11,347 nucleotides of DNA from Thermohalobaculum sp039026375 (GCA_039026375.1 JBCCML010000084.1:1-11347), one strand, 5' to 3'. Numbered from the stretch's first letter, positions 1 through 6,127 are shown. Made by a program: numbers and translations. Notes: a model not told the origin generated them from the letters alone.

Positions 1-1
1 C

Positions 2-373
2 CTGTCGGCGCTGACGGGACGCAACCTGGACAAGGTGGCCGATGCCATCAACCAGGTGCACGCGGTCTGGAACCGCCGGATCACCACCGCCAAGCTGAAC
101 GACTGGCTGGGCCACGTGACCGAGGCGCACCCCCCGCCTGCCCCGGGCGGCCAGCGCATCCGCCTGCGTTATATCACCCAGGTGAACACGCGCCCGCCCA
201 GCTTCGTCGTCATGTGCTCGAAGCCCGAAGATCTGCCCGACAGCTATCGGCGTTATCTGGTGAATGCGCTGCGCCAGGATTTCGACCTGCCCGGGGTGCC
301 GATCCGCCTGGCGTTGCGCAAACCCGACAACCCCTATGCCGACCGGAAGAAGCGCCGCCGCCGCGCAGATTGA
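2..373 (+). CDS. der: GTPase Der (EngA), C-terminal part
   Basis: This is the 3' end of the ribosome-biogenesis GTPase Der, a double-G-domain protein that binds the 50S subunit during its maturation. The frame is open from the left window edge, so the start and both G domains lie outside. The first visible residues (LSALTGRNLDKV) fit the G5 'SA' motif at the end of the second G domain. The remainder matches the C-terminal KH-like domain: VWNRRITTAKLNDWL, then RIRLRYITQVNTRPPSFVVMCS split by a short linker, then LPDSYRRYLVNALRQDF and GVPIRLALRK. It ends in a basic tail (DRKKRRRRAD), common in Der proteins. The stop is TGA at 371-373. It converges on hisH with a 65-bp gap. Identification rests on the KH-domain signature and is secure; only about 123 residues are visible. 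Confidence 0.93.
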   Translation: MSALTGRNLDKVADAINQVHAVWNRRITTAKLNDWLGHVTEAHPPPAPGGQRIRLRYITQVNTRPPSFVVMCSKPEDLPDSYRRYLVNALRQDFDLPGVPIRLALRKPDNPYADRKKRRRRAD

Positions 374-438
374 TCGCGCGCCCACAGTCACGTCGATGCG
401 GCAGAGTTGGCGGGCGCCGCGTGCTCAACGAAAACCGG
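374..438. other. Short convergent intergenic gap between der and hisH
   Basis: This gap separates the stops of der (plus) and hisH (minus). I see no stem with a T-tract and therefore no clear intrinsic terminator for either gene. Nothing else recognisable is present. In many Rhodobacterales the gene after hisH is hisA, so finding der here suggests an operon boundary or rearrangement point; that is inference from remembered gene orders. Confidence 0.4.
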
Positions 439-1074
439 CTAAGGCGTCCAGTGTAGGAAGTTGCCGATCAGGCGCAGGCCGGTCGCCTGGCTTTTTTCCG
501 GGTGGAACTGCGTGCCCACCATTGGCCCGTGACCGACCACCGCAGTGACGGGCTGGCCGTGCTGGCAGGTCGCCAGACAGTGCGCGGGGTCTTCGGCCAG
601 CAGGTGGTAGGAATGCACGAAATAGGCGTGATCGCACGGCGCGATCCCCGCCAGCACGGGGTGATCGGCCACCCCCTCCAGCGCGTTCCAGCCCATGTGC
701 GGGATCTTCAGTGCCGGATCATCGGGCACCAGCTTGACGACATCACCCGGCACCCAGCCAAAACCCGGCGTCTCGCCATGCTCCAGCCCACGGGTGGCCA
801 TCAGCTGCATGCCGACGCAGATCCCCAGGAACGGGTACCCCGCCGCGACACGCGCGGCCACCGCCTGGGCCATGCCGTCGACCGCGTCCAGGCCCCGCCG
901 GCAATCAGCAAAGGCGCCGACACCGGGCAGCACGACCCGCTCGGCCCGCGCCACCTGATCGGGGTCCGAGGTGACCACGATCGGGCCGCCGCCCGTCTCG
1001 GCCGACATCCGCTCGAACGCTTTCGCCGCCGAGTGCAGATTGCCCGAGCCGTAGTCGACGATGGCCGTGGTCAT
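439..1074 (-). CDS. hisH: Imidazole glycerol phosphate synthase, glutamine amidotransferase subunit HisH
   Basis: HisH hydrolyses glutamine and passes ammonia to HisF, which makes imidazole glycerol phosphate and AICAR in histidine biosynthesis. The 211-residue protein is full length for the family. It begins with the typical TAIVDYGSGNLHS, and has the class I amidotransferase oxyanion segment LPGVGAF (about 49-55), the nucleophile elbow GICVGMQ with Cys86, and the His191/Glu193 pair in TQFHPEKSQ. The ATG overlaps the stop of the upstream DUF2628-like gene by four bases (ATGA, 1071-1074), which implies translational coupling in the hisB operon. No hisA, hisF or hisE follows in this window; the downstream neighbour is der on the opposite strand, so the partner HisF must be encoded elsewhere. 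All catalytic residues are present and no defect is visible. Confidence 0.97.
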   Translation of the reverse strand: MTTAIVDYGSGNLHSAAKAFERMSAETGGGPIVVTSDPDQVARAERVVLPGVGAFADCRRGLDAVDGMAQAVAARVAAGYPFLGICVGMQLMATRGLEHGETPGFGWVPGDVVKLVPDDPALKIPHMGWNALEGVADHPVLAGIAPCDHAYFVHSYHLLAEDPAHCLATCQHGQPVTAVVGHGPMVGTQFHPEKSQATGLRLIGNFLHWTP

Positions 1075-1421
1075 GCGGCGACGCTCCGCCCGCTGACATA
1101 TTCCTCTTCGGCGCCTTCGATGGTGGCGGCCTCGACCAGCCCGGCGGCCCGCCAGCCACGGGCGCGGTATTCCAGCCGCGCCAGTGCACCGCCCTCGAAC
1201 GCCGCGATAAGCCCAATCGCATAGATAGCGGGGGAGGTCGCCAGCGGATTGATCGTCGCCGCGATTGCCAACAGGGCCAGCATCCAGAACAGCACGACCC
1301 AGAGGCCGTTCCAGGCGGCCCAGAACGGCGGCAGCACTAGCGCGAAAAAGCTGAACCCATCGGCCACGAAGTGGACATCCTGGGCGCCCTTGCGATGCAC
1401 GGTCCAGAGCTTCAGCTCCAT
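1071..1421 (-). CDS. Small DUF2628-like membrane protein in the his operon
   Basis: This 116-residue protein is probably in the inner membrane. Its N-terminus (HRKGAQDVHFVADGFSFFALVLPPFWAAWNGLW) resembles the DUF2628 pattern, in which a soluble beta-like start leads into a first helix rich in F, W and A. Two or three hydrophobic segments follow: about 24-40, 41-57 and 62-76. The C-terminal 35 residues are hydrophilic (RLEYRARGWRAAGLVEAATIEGAEEEYVSG). Function is unknown; I recall such a gene between hisB and hisH in other Rhodobacterales, so it is probably a stable operon member, not an intruder. The start ATG at 1421 has GGAG with an 8-base spacer, and its A is also the last base of the final mini-ORF of the 14-bp array between hisB and this gene. 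It overlaps hisH by four bases. The family assignment is by motif memory and moderate. Confidence 0.75.
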   Translation of the reverse strand: MELKLWTVHRKGAQDVHFVADGFSFFALVLPPFWAAWNGLWVVLFWMLALLAIAATINPLATSPAIYAIGLIAAFEGGALARLEYRARGWRAAGLVEAATIEGAEEEYVSGRSVAA

Positions 1422-1490
1422 CAGACGGTCTCCATCACAGTGCCCCTATCACAGCGTGCCCATTAGAGCGTGCCCACTACAATATGCCCT
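1421..1490 (-). repeat. Tandem 14-bp repeat forming a chain of five-codon mini-ORFs
   Basis: On the minus strand, five 14-bp units run from the last codons of hisB to the start of the next gene: unit ends at 1477, 1463, 1449, 1435 and 1421. Units two and three differ at two positions (TGGGCACGCTCTAA, TGGGCACGCTGTGA); the others are more diverged. Read as codons, the end of hisB (AAG GGC ATA TTG TAG) is followed by GTG GGC ACG CTC TAA, ATG GGC ACG CTG TGA, ATA GGG GCA CTG TGA and ATG GAG ACC GTC TGA. Then comes the true ATG of the membrane gene. Each stop overlaps the next start by one base, so 15 bases minus 1 gives the period. This suggests duplication of the hisB 3' end with retained stop-start coupling. 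The repeat is directly visible; the function is inference. Confidence 0.8.
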
Positions 1491-2064
1491 TGGTCGAGGG
1501 GACGGCATCCGCTTTGCGGGGGTCCGTCTCCAGCGCATCGCGCAGGGCACGGGCGACGGCCTTGAAGGCCGCCTCGGCAATGTGGTGGCTGTTGATGCCG
1601 TCCAGACATTCGACATGCAGCGTGATGCCGCCATGGGTCGAGAACGCCTGGAAGAACTCGCGCACCAGTTCGGTGTCAAAGCTGCGGATCTTGGGCGCGG
1701 TGAAGTCGACCTTCCACACCAGATAGGGTCGGCCGGACAGATCCAGCGCCGCGCGCACCAGCGTGTCGTCCATTGGCAGCAGACACGAGCCATACCGCCG
1801 GATGCCGCGCTTGTCGCCCATGGCCTGGGTCAGCGCCTGGCCCAGCACGATGCCCGTATCCTCGACCGTGTGGTGGTCGTCGATATGCAGGTCCCCGGTG
1901 GCCCGCACCTGCATGTCGATCAGCGCATGCCGGGCCAGCTGGTCCAGCATGTGATCGAAAAAGCCCACACCCGTCTGGTTGTCATAGGCGCCGGTCCCGT
2001 CCAGATCGATCTGGGCGGTGATGTCGGTCTCGGCCGTCTTGCGGCTTAGGGTGGCAGTGCGCAT
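1477..2064 (-). CDS. hisB: Imidazoleglycerol-phosphate dehydratase HisB
   Basis: HisB dehydrates imidazole glycerol phosphate to imidazole acetol phosphate, the sixth step of histidine synthesis, using two Mn ions per active site in a 24-subunit cytoplasmic shell. From the internal ATG at 2064 the product is 195 residues, the normal monofunctional length. Visible motifs are GVGFFDHMLDQLARHA (33-47), the metal-binding DDHHTVED (62-69), STHGG (142-146) and the second metal site NSHHIAEAAFKA (158-169), with the typical KGIL C-terminus. The ATG at 2064 has GAGG with an 8-base spacer, so it can start on its own. However, the same frame stays open 86 codons further upstream through an HTH domain that has its own ribosome binding site, so a 281-residue HTH-HisB fusion is also possible. 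Which form is made cannot be decided from sequence. The downstream stop lies in the 14-bp repeat array. Confidence 0.97.
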   Translation of the reverse strand: MRTATLSRKTAETDITAQIDLDGTGAYDNQTGVGFFDHMLDQLARHALIDMQVRATGDLHIDDHHTVEDTGIVLGQALTQAMGDKRGIRRYGSCLLPMDDTLVRAALDLSGRPYLVWKVDFTAPKIRSFDTELVREFFQAFSTHGGITLHVECLDGINSHHIAEAAFKAVARALRDALETDPRKADAVPSTKGIL

Positions 2065-2322
2065 CTCTCTCGCCTCGCTTCGGAGTGCTGCTACTGCCAC
2101 ACCGGGCGGGACGTTTCCAGTTGGGTTAGAAAGAAACTCCTCAAGGGAGACACCAAGGAATTGGACGAACTTGATGGCATCATCAACGTTGATGCGGGCC
2201 TTTGGCCGTGACTTGACCTTTAGCAATTGATCGTAGGAGACACCGGCGTCATTGGCGACGGCTCTTAAGGATCTCGGTTGATCTTCAACCCACAACAACA
2301 GTGCCTCGCGGAATGTGCGCAT
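2065..2322 (-). CDS. XRE-like helix-turn-helix domain fused in frame to HisB
   Basis: This is an 86-codon open segment with no stop of its own; it reads straight into HisB. The protein resembles the DNA-binding half of a Cro/CI-type (XRE) regulator. SLRAVANDAGVSYDQLLKVKSR (about 18-39, with a four-residue SLRA start) fits helix-turn-helix 2-3, and NVDDAIKFVQFLGVSLEEFLSN (about 45-66) fits the closing helices. A short linker (about 67-86) then joins HisB. Such domains usually belong to phage-type repressors, whose C-terminal half is missing here. GC over 2101-2280 is about 53 percent by hand count (95/180), against 75 percent in a 60-base hisB sample, suggesting recent acquisition. The start ATG at 2322 has GGGAG with an 8-base spacer. 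Both ends carry the same 9 bp (2057-2065 and 2315-2323). It could be a functional fusion, a leader peptide region or a decaying remnant. Confidence 0.75.
2073..2076 (-). promoter_or_regulatory. Ribosome binding site for the internal hisB start
   Basis: On the minus strand, GAGG (within GCGAGG, 2078-2073) lies 8 bases before the ATG at 2064. It supports independent initiation of a normal 195-residue HisB even though the frame is open further upstream. The site lies inside the low-GC HTH segment. Confidence 0.5.
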
Positions 2323-2330
2323 CAGTTGAT

Positions 2331-2335
2331 CTCCC
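2331..2335 (-). promoter_or_regulatory. Ribosome binding site for the HTH-HisB start
   Basis: On the minus strand, GGGAG (2335-2331) lies 8 bases before the ATG at 2322. It is at least as good as the internal hisB site. If the HTH segment is an insertion at the hisB start codon, this would be the original hisB ribosome binding site, now serving the fused frame. Confidence 0.55.
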
Positions 2336-2344
2336 AGTCAGGGA

Positions 2345-2372
2345 CCTGTTTCACCTGGATGGTGGAAACAGG
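2345..2372. promoter_or_regulatory. Palindromic operator candidate between hisB and hslV
   Basis: CCTGTTTC (2345-2352) and GAAACAGG (2365-2372) form a perfect 8-bp inverted repeat with 12 bases between. Inner CACC/GGTG bases also pair if one G is bulged, leaving a 5-base loop. The site lies in the 90-bp divergent gap, 23 bp upstream of the HTH-hisB start and 41 bp upstream of the hslV start. Its position beside an HTH domain makes it an operator candidate. As a transcript it would be an 11-bp stem without a U-tract, so a terminator is less likely. Confidence 0.5.
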
Positions 2373-2397
2373 CCGCGGACGCAGTTAAGTGACCATA

Positions 2398-2403
2398 GAG
2401 GAG
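2398..2403 (+). promoter_or_regulatory. Ribosome binding site of hslV
   Basis: GAGGAG lies 9 bases before the ATG at 2413. It decides the start: the same frame is open to an upstream GTG at 2389, but that codon lies 9 bases before this site and would add eight residues (MTIEEFDE) not typical of HslV. Confidence 0.75.
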
Positions 2404-2412
2404 TTTGATGAA

Positions 2413-2973
2413 ATGGCAGAACAAGCTTTCCCCGGCTGGCACGGCACCACCATCGTCGCGATCAAGAAGGGCGATCAGGTGGCGGTGGCCGGTGACGGCC
2501 AGGTCTCGCTGGGGCAGACGGTCATCAAGGGCAATGCGCGCAAGGTGCGCCGGCTCAGCCCCGGCGGCCACGATGTCATCTGCGGCTTTGCGGGTGCCAC
2601 GGCGGACGCCTTCACCCTGTTGGAGCGGTTGGAGGCCAAGTTGGAGGCCGCGCCCGGCCAGTTGATGCGCGCCTGCGTGGAGCTGGCCAAGGACTGGCGG
2701 ACCGACAAATACCTGCGCAATCTGGAGGCGATGCTGATCGTCACCGATGGGGCGCACCTGCTGGTGGTGACCGGTGCAGGCGATGTGCTGGAGCCCGAGG
2801 GCGGCATTGCGGCAATTGGCTCGGGCGGGAATTACGCGCTGGCGGCGGCGCGGGCCATGGCTGATGTGGACATCGATGCCGAAACTGCGGCCCGCAAGGC
2901 ATTGGAAATCGCCGCCTCGATCTGTGTTTACACCAATGGCAATGCGGTTGTGGATGTGATCGGCGACGCTTAG
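2413..2973 (+). CDS. hslV: ATP-dependent protease proteolytic subunit HslV
   Basis: HslV is the peptidase of the HslVU (ClpYQ) protease: a double hexamer related to proteasome beta subunits that degrades unfolded and regulatory proteins unfolded by HslU. From the ATG at 2413 it has 186 residues. The first 11 (MAEQAFPGWHG) are a propeptide typical of alphaproteobacteria; cleavage would expose Thr12-Thr13, with Thr12 as N-terminal nucleophile. Counting from Thr12, Asp28 and Lys44 fall at mature positions 17 and 33, as expected for the catalytic site. The motif AIGSGGNYALAAARA (near 134-148) is also typical. It is divergent from the HTH-hisB gene and is the first gene of an hslV-membrane protein-hslU cluster. 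HslV is normally heat-shock induced, but I could not identify a convincing sigma-32 promoter in the 90-bp upstream gap. Confidence 0.97.
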   Translation: MAEQAFPGWHGTTIVAIKKGDQVAVAGDGQVSLGQTVIKGNARKVRRLSPGGHDVICGFAGATADAFTLLERLEAKLEAAPGQLMRACVELAKDWRTDKYLRNLEAMLIVTDGAHLLVVTGAGDVLEPEGGIAAIGSGGNYALAAARAMADVDIDAETAARKALEIAASICVYTNGNAVVDVIGDA

Positions 2974-3080
2974 CGTCTGATCTAACTCACTCAAAAATAT
3001 ACTGATTTAAGTTTCTGCCCCGGTTGCTCTGCCGCCGCCGGTAACCTGTTGTTAACTATTATGTCGCAAATAAGGCAAAT
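2974..3080 (+). promoter_or_regulatory. AT-richer spacer after hslV with CtrA-like box and direct repeat
   Basis: This 107-bp gap is AT-richer than its surroundings and probably holds a promoter for the membrane gene. GTAA-N7-TTAAC at 3041-3056 differs by one base from the CtrA consensus TTAA-N7-TTAAC. A TATACT hexamer at 2998-3003 resembles a -10 element, but no good -35 lies 16-18 bases upstream. TAAGGCAAA occurs at 3071-3079 and again at 3091-3099, exactly 20 bp apart, flanking the assigned GTG start. These are visible sequence matches; regulation is inference. Confidence 0.35.
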
Positions 3081-4274
3081 GTGTCCAGATTAAGGCAAAG
3101 GCATTTTCAGCCGCTATCGGAGATCCCGTTCTTGAAGATCCTCAGCAACGAATTCAGCCCTCCCGCCGGTGCCTTCCGGCTGGACTTGTCCGGTCTGCCG
3201 CGCCAGTTTCCCCGGCCTGTGGTGGACCGCTTGAGGACGGAGCCGTTGAACGGCAGCGAACAGATCAGAAACCCGCAGCGCGTGGACGCTGCCGGCCGCC
3301 CGATCGAGGGGCGCGTGCGCCAGGCATTGATCGCGCTGGGCATCGTCGTGACCTGGATCGGTCTGATCATCCTGATCCTGTGGGCCCATCAAGGCACCGA
3401 ACCGATGCAGCCAGCGCGCGTGCTTGCGGGCGTCGGCCTGATGACTTGGGCGTTTGCCGAGATCCTGGGCGGGCGCAACGGGCCGATCTGGCCGATCAGC
3501 GCCCTGGGCGTCACCGGCTCGCTGTCCATCGGATACGCTGCCGGCATGGTGGCGCGCACGCTGTCGGACACACCCGATATGACCGGCATTGCCGTGATAT
3601 GCGGCGCCTCCGCTCTTGCGATGCTGGCCTTCCTGTTCCGCTTTCGCCTGCCGGGGTTGGTCTCGCCCGTCGTCACGTTCTCGGTCGTCTCACTGTTCCT
3701 GCTGCTCTACGGCCTGGATCGGGAGGGGTTGAGCCGGGTCGAGGGGTTCTCGGCCCGCGGCATCCTGGCAGCGCTGATGAGCAACCCCGCCTGGGCGGCT
3801 TTGTTCGGTGCGCTGGGCGCTGGCGCCGTCATCCTGGCCCGGCGTCTGGACCTTAAAGGCGACGAGTTCGGTCTCGCCTCGGCCCGGCCATTGCATCTGA
3901 TCGGTGCCGGCGTCACGGCGCTGGTGATGGGGCGCATCCTGGCGGCCCTGCCTTGGGGCCTGGACGCCCCCGCGCTGTTGGCCTGTTGGATTCTGGGCTG
4001 GGTCTGGGCGCTGCGGATCAACCGCTTCGCCGTGTTGGTCGCCGTTCACTTTGCCATCGCCAAGCCGCTGATGGTGGCGCTGACGGCTCCTTTCGGCTGG
4101 ACCCCGGATCTGGAGACATGGTCGATCATCCTGACCGTGGCCCTGATCTTCGACATGATCCTATGGCCCATGGCGCACAAGGCCAGCCAGCAGCGCAACT
4201 GGACGTTGGGCCCGGGCGGGCGCATTCCACCGGACAGGCCCGGCTGGACATGGCGCTATTGGCCCTACGCCTAA
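3081..4274 (+). CDS. Ten-helix membrane protein of unknown function between hslV and hslU
   Basis: I do not recognise this 397-residue protein. A basic, hydrophilic N-terminal region of about 80 residues is followed by roughly ten hydrophobic segments: about 82-102, 112-130, 137-158, 168-188, 193-211, 234-253, 271-291, 297-315, 317-336 and 347-364. It ends in a hydrophilic tail rich in Gly, Pro and Trp (GPGGRIPPDRPGWTWRYWPYA, about 377-397, one residue of which may vary in assignment). There is no ATP-binding, protease or transporter signature that I can name. The GTG start at 3081 has only AAGG with a 5-base spacer. A TTG at 3132 has GGAG with a 9-base spacer and would remove 17 residues; either start is possible. 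It lies 107 bp after hslV and 66 bp before hslU, splitting the usual hslVU pair. Base composition resembles its neighbours. Confidence 0.75.
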   Translation: MSRLRQRHFQPLSEIPFLKILSNEFSPPAGAFRLDLSGLPRQFPRPVVDRLRTEPLNGSEQIRNPQRVDAAGRPIEGRVRQALIALGIVVTWIGLIILILWAHQGTEPMQPARVLAGVGLMTWAFAEILGGRNGPIWPISALGVTGSLSIGYAAGMVARTLSDTPDMTGIAVICGASALAMLAFLFRFRLPGLVSPVVTFSVVSLFLLLYGLDREGLSRVEGFSARGILAALMSNPAWAALFGALGAGAVILARRLDLKGDEFGLASARPLHLIGAGVTALVMGRILAALPWGLDAPALLACWILGWVWALRINRFAVLVAVHFAIAKPLMVALTAPFGWTPDLETWSIILTVALIFDMILWPMAHKASQQRNWTLGPGGRIPPDRPGWTWRYWPYA

Positions 4275-4340
4275 GGGTCACCATAGATCCGGCAACCCGC
4301 CCCGCTTGCCAAGCCTGCCAGCCCCGCATACATCGCGGCC

Positions 4341-5645
4341 ATGACAGACCTGACCCCCCGCGAGATCGTCTCGGAGCTTGACCGCTTCATCATCGGCCAA
4401 AAGGACGCCAAGCGTGCCGTGGCCGTCGCCCTGCGCAATCGCTGGCGCCGCCAGCAGCTTGACGACGACATGCAGGCCGAGATCTATCCCAAGAACATCC
4501 TGATGATCGGCCCCACCGGGGTCGGCAAGACCGAGATTTCGCGCCGTCTGGCCAAGCTCGCCAAGGCGCCGTTCCTGAAGGTCGAGGCGACGAAGTTCAC
4601 CGAGGTCGGCTATGTCGGGCGCGACGTCGAACAGATCGTGCGCGATCTGGTCGAGGCCGCCATCGTCATGATCCGCGCGCAAAAGCGCCATGAGATGCAG
4701 GCCCGTGCCCACGACGCCGCCGAAGAGCGCGTGATCGACGCGCTGGTCAAGGGCGACGGGTCCGAGACCACGCGCAAGTTTTTCCGCCAAAAGCTGCGCT
4801 CGGGCGAGTTCGATGACAAGGAGATCGAGCTGGAAATCGCCGATCAGTCCAACCCCATGCCGATGCTGGAACTGCCCGGTGGCGGCAGCCAGATGGGTCT
4901 GGCCAATTTGGGCGATCTGTTCGGTAAGGCGTTTTCGGGCCGCAAAAAGCGCGTCACCACGACCGTGGCCGAAAGCTATCGCATCCTGATCGATGAGGAA
5001 GCCGACAAGCTGATCGACCAGGAACAGATCACCCGCGAGGCAATCACCGCGGTCGAGCAAGACGGCATCGTCTTCCTGGATGAGATCGACAAGGTCTGTG
5101 CCCGCAGCGAGGCGCGCGGCGCCGATGTCAGCCGCGAGGGCGTGCAGCGCGATTTGCTGCCGCTGATTGAAGGCACGACCGTCTCCACCAAGCACGGCGC
5201 GGTGAAGACGGACCACATCCTGTTCATCGCGTCCGGCGCCTTCCACATCGCCAAGCCGTCCGACCTGTTGCCGGAATTGCAGGGGCGCCTGCCGATCCGC
5301 GTGGAGCTGCGGGCGCTGACCGAGGAAGACTTCCGCCGCATCCTGACCGAGACGGACAATGCCCTGACCACGCAATATGCGGCGCTGATCGGCACCGAAG
5401 GGGTCGATATCACGTTCTCCGACGACGGCATTGCCGCGCTGGCGCGCATTGCCGCCCAGGTCAATGCCGAGGTCGAGAATATCGGTGCCCGCCGCCTGCA
5501 CACCGTGCTGGAGCGTGTCTTCGAGGAGCTGTCCTTCAGCGCCCCCGACCGCGCCGGCGAGAAGGTCGAGGTTGATGGCGCCATGGTCGAGGCGCAGCTG
5601 GGCGATCTGGTCAAATCCAGCGATGTCAGCCGCTACGTCCTCTGA
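4341..5645 (+). CDS. hslU: ATP-dependent protease ATPase subunit HslU
   Basis: HslU (ClpY) is the AAA+ unfoldase that recognises substrates, unfolds them with ATP and feeds them into HslV. The 434-residue protein is full length. It starts with the family signature LTPREIVSELDRFIIGQKDAK (about 4-24, one residue beyond the core). It has Walker A GPTGVGKT (57-64), the pore loop GYVG (90-93), a charged I-domain (about 110-235), Walker B IVFLDEID (243-250), sensor 1 ILFIASGAF (293-301), the arginine-finger region LQGRLPIRVEL (313-323) and the C-terminal SRYVL that inserts between HslV subunits. The ATG at 4341 lacks a strong ribosome binding site. It follows the membrane protein gene by 66 bp and precedes the UPF0178 gene by 17 bp, probably in one transcript. 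Confidence 0.98.
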   Translation: MTDLTPREIVSELDRFIIGQKDAKRAVAVALRNRWRRQQLDDDMQAEIYPKNILMIGPTGVGKTEISRRLAKLAKAPFLKVEATKFTEVGYVGRDVEQIVRDLVEAAIVMIRAQKRHEMQARAHDAAEERVIDALVKGDGSETTRKFFRQKLRSGEFDDKEIELEIADQSNPMPMLELPGGGSQMGLANLGDLFGKAFSGRKKRVTTTVAESYRILIDEEADKLIDQEQITREAITAVEQDGIVFLDEIDKVCARSEARGADVSREGVQRDLLPLIEGTTVSTKHGAVKTDHILFIASGAFHIAKPSDLLPELQGRLPIRVELRALTEEDFRRILTETDNALTTQYAALIGTEGVDITFSDDGIAALARIAAQVNAEVENIGARRLHTVLERVFEELSFSAPDRAGEKVEVDGAMVEAQLGDLVKSSDVSRYVL

Positions 5646-5662
5646 CGAAGCCCTGCTGGCCG

Positions 5663-6121
5663 ATGACGCAAATCTACATTGACGCCGATGCCTGCCCGGT
5701 CCGGGCGGAGACGCTGAAGGTCGCGGAACGCCATGGGCTGAAGACCTTCGTCGTCTCGAACGGCGGCATCCGGCCTGACCCGAGCCCCCTGGTGGAGACG
5801 GTGATCGTGCCCGATGGCGCGGACGCCGCTGACATGTGGATTGCCGAGCGGATTGGTACGGGCGACGTCTGCGTCACGGCCGACACCCCCTTGGCCGCAA
5901 AGTGCCTGGAGGCCGGCGGCCGCGTACTGAAACCGAACGGCGAGGCCTTCACCCAGGCCAATATCGGCCACGCCCTGGCCATGCGCGATTTGATGGCCGA
6001 CCTGCGCGCGGCCAATCCGCTGGGGCAAGGCGGGGGCGGAAAGGCGTTCACCAAGGCCGACCGCTCGCGCTTTCTGGACAGCCTTGACCGCGCGATCCGG
6101 GCCGCTCAGCGCGACGTCTAG
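5663..6121 (+). CDS. UPF0178 (YaiI/YqxD, DUF188) family protein
   Basis: This is a 152-residue cytoplasmic protein of the widespread UPF0178 family, whose function is not established; its fold is related to PIN-like nuclease domains. Diagnostic segments are the N-terminal IYIDADACPVRAETLKVAER (4-23), VIVPDGADAADMWIAERI (about 48-65), the acidic VTADTPLAAKCLEAGG (about 72-87) and LKPNGEAFT (about 90-98). Near the C-terminus are GGGGKAFTKADRSRFLDSLDR residues typical of the family. Length is normal. It begins 17 bp after the hslU stop, with no strong Shine-Dalgarno sequence, so it is probably expressed with hslU. It converges on the Smr-domain gene with only 6 bp between the two stop codons, leaving no room for a terminator between them. 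Confidence 0.93.
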   Translation: MTQIYIDADACPVRAETLKVAERHGLKTFVVSNGGIRPDPSPLVETVIVPDGADAADMWIAERIGTGDVCVTADTPLAAKCLEAGGRVLKPNGEAFTQANIGHALAMRDLMADLRAANPLGQGGGGKAFTKADRSRFLDSLDRAIRAAQRDV

Positions 6122-6127
6122 GGCGCC

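Noticed and set aside
1421..1490. CRISPR-like array after hisB
   Set aside because: Units are contiguous 14-bp repeats without spacers, far too short for CRISPR.
2276..2290. GGTTGA-TCT-TCAACC palindrome inside the HTH coding segment
   Set aside because: Six-bp arms within coding sequence are not rare; it could be a second operator, but nothing supports this beyond symmetry.
2065..2322. Complete small mobile element at hisB
   Set aside because: The ends of the segment show no terminal inverted repeats and it encodes no transposase; only the 9-bp direct repeat suggests insertion, so I did not call it a mobile element.
2975..3003. Sigma-70 promoter with TATACT after hslV
   Set aside because: The -10 match is good, but the hexamer 17 bases upstream (GTCTGA) does not resemble a -35 element, so I did not list it as a separate promoter.
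4278..5501. Open frame of 407 codons antisense to hslU
   Set aside because: It is a mirror of high-GC hslU codons, has a low-complexity composition rich in Asp, Leu, Gly and Ala, and lies opposite a gene with every expected motif.
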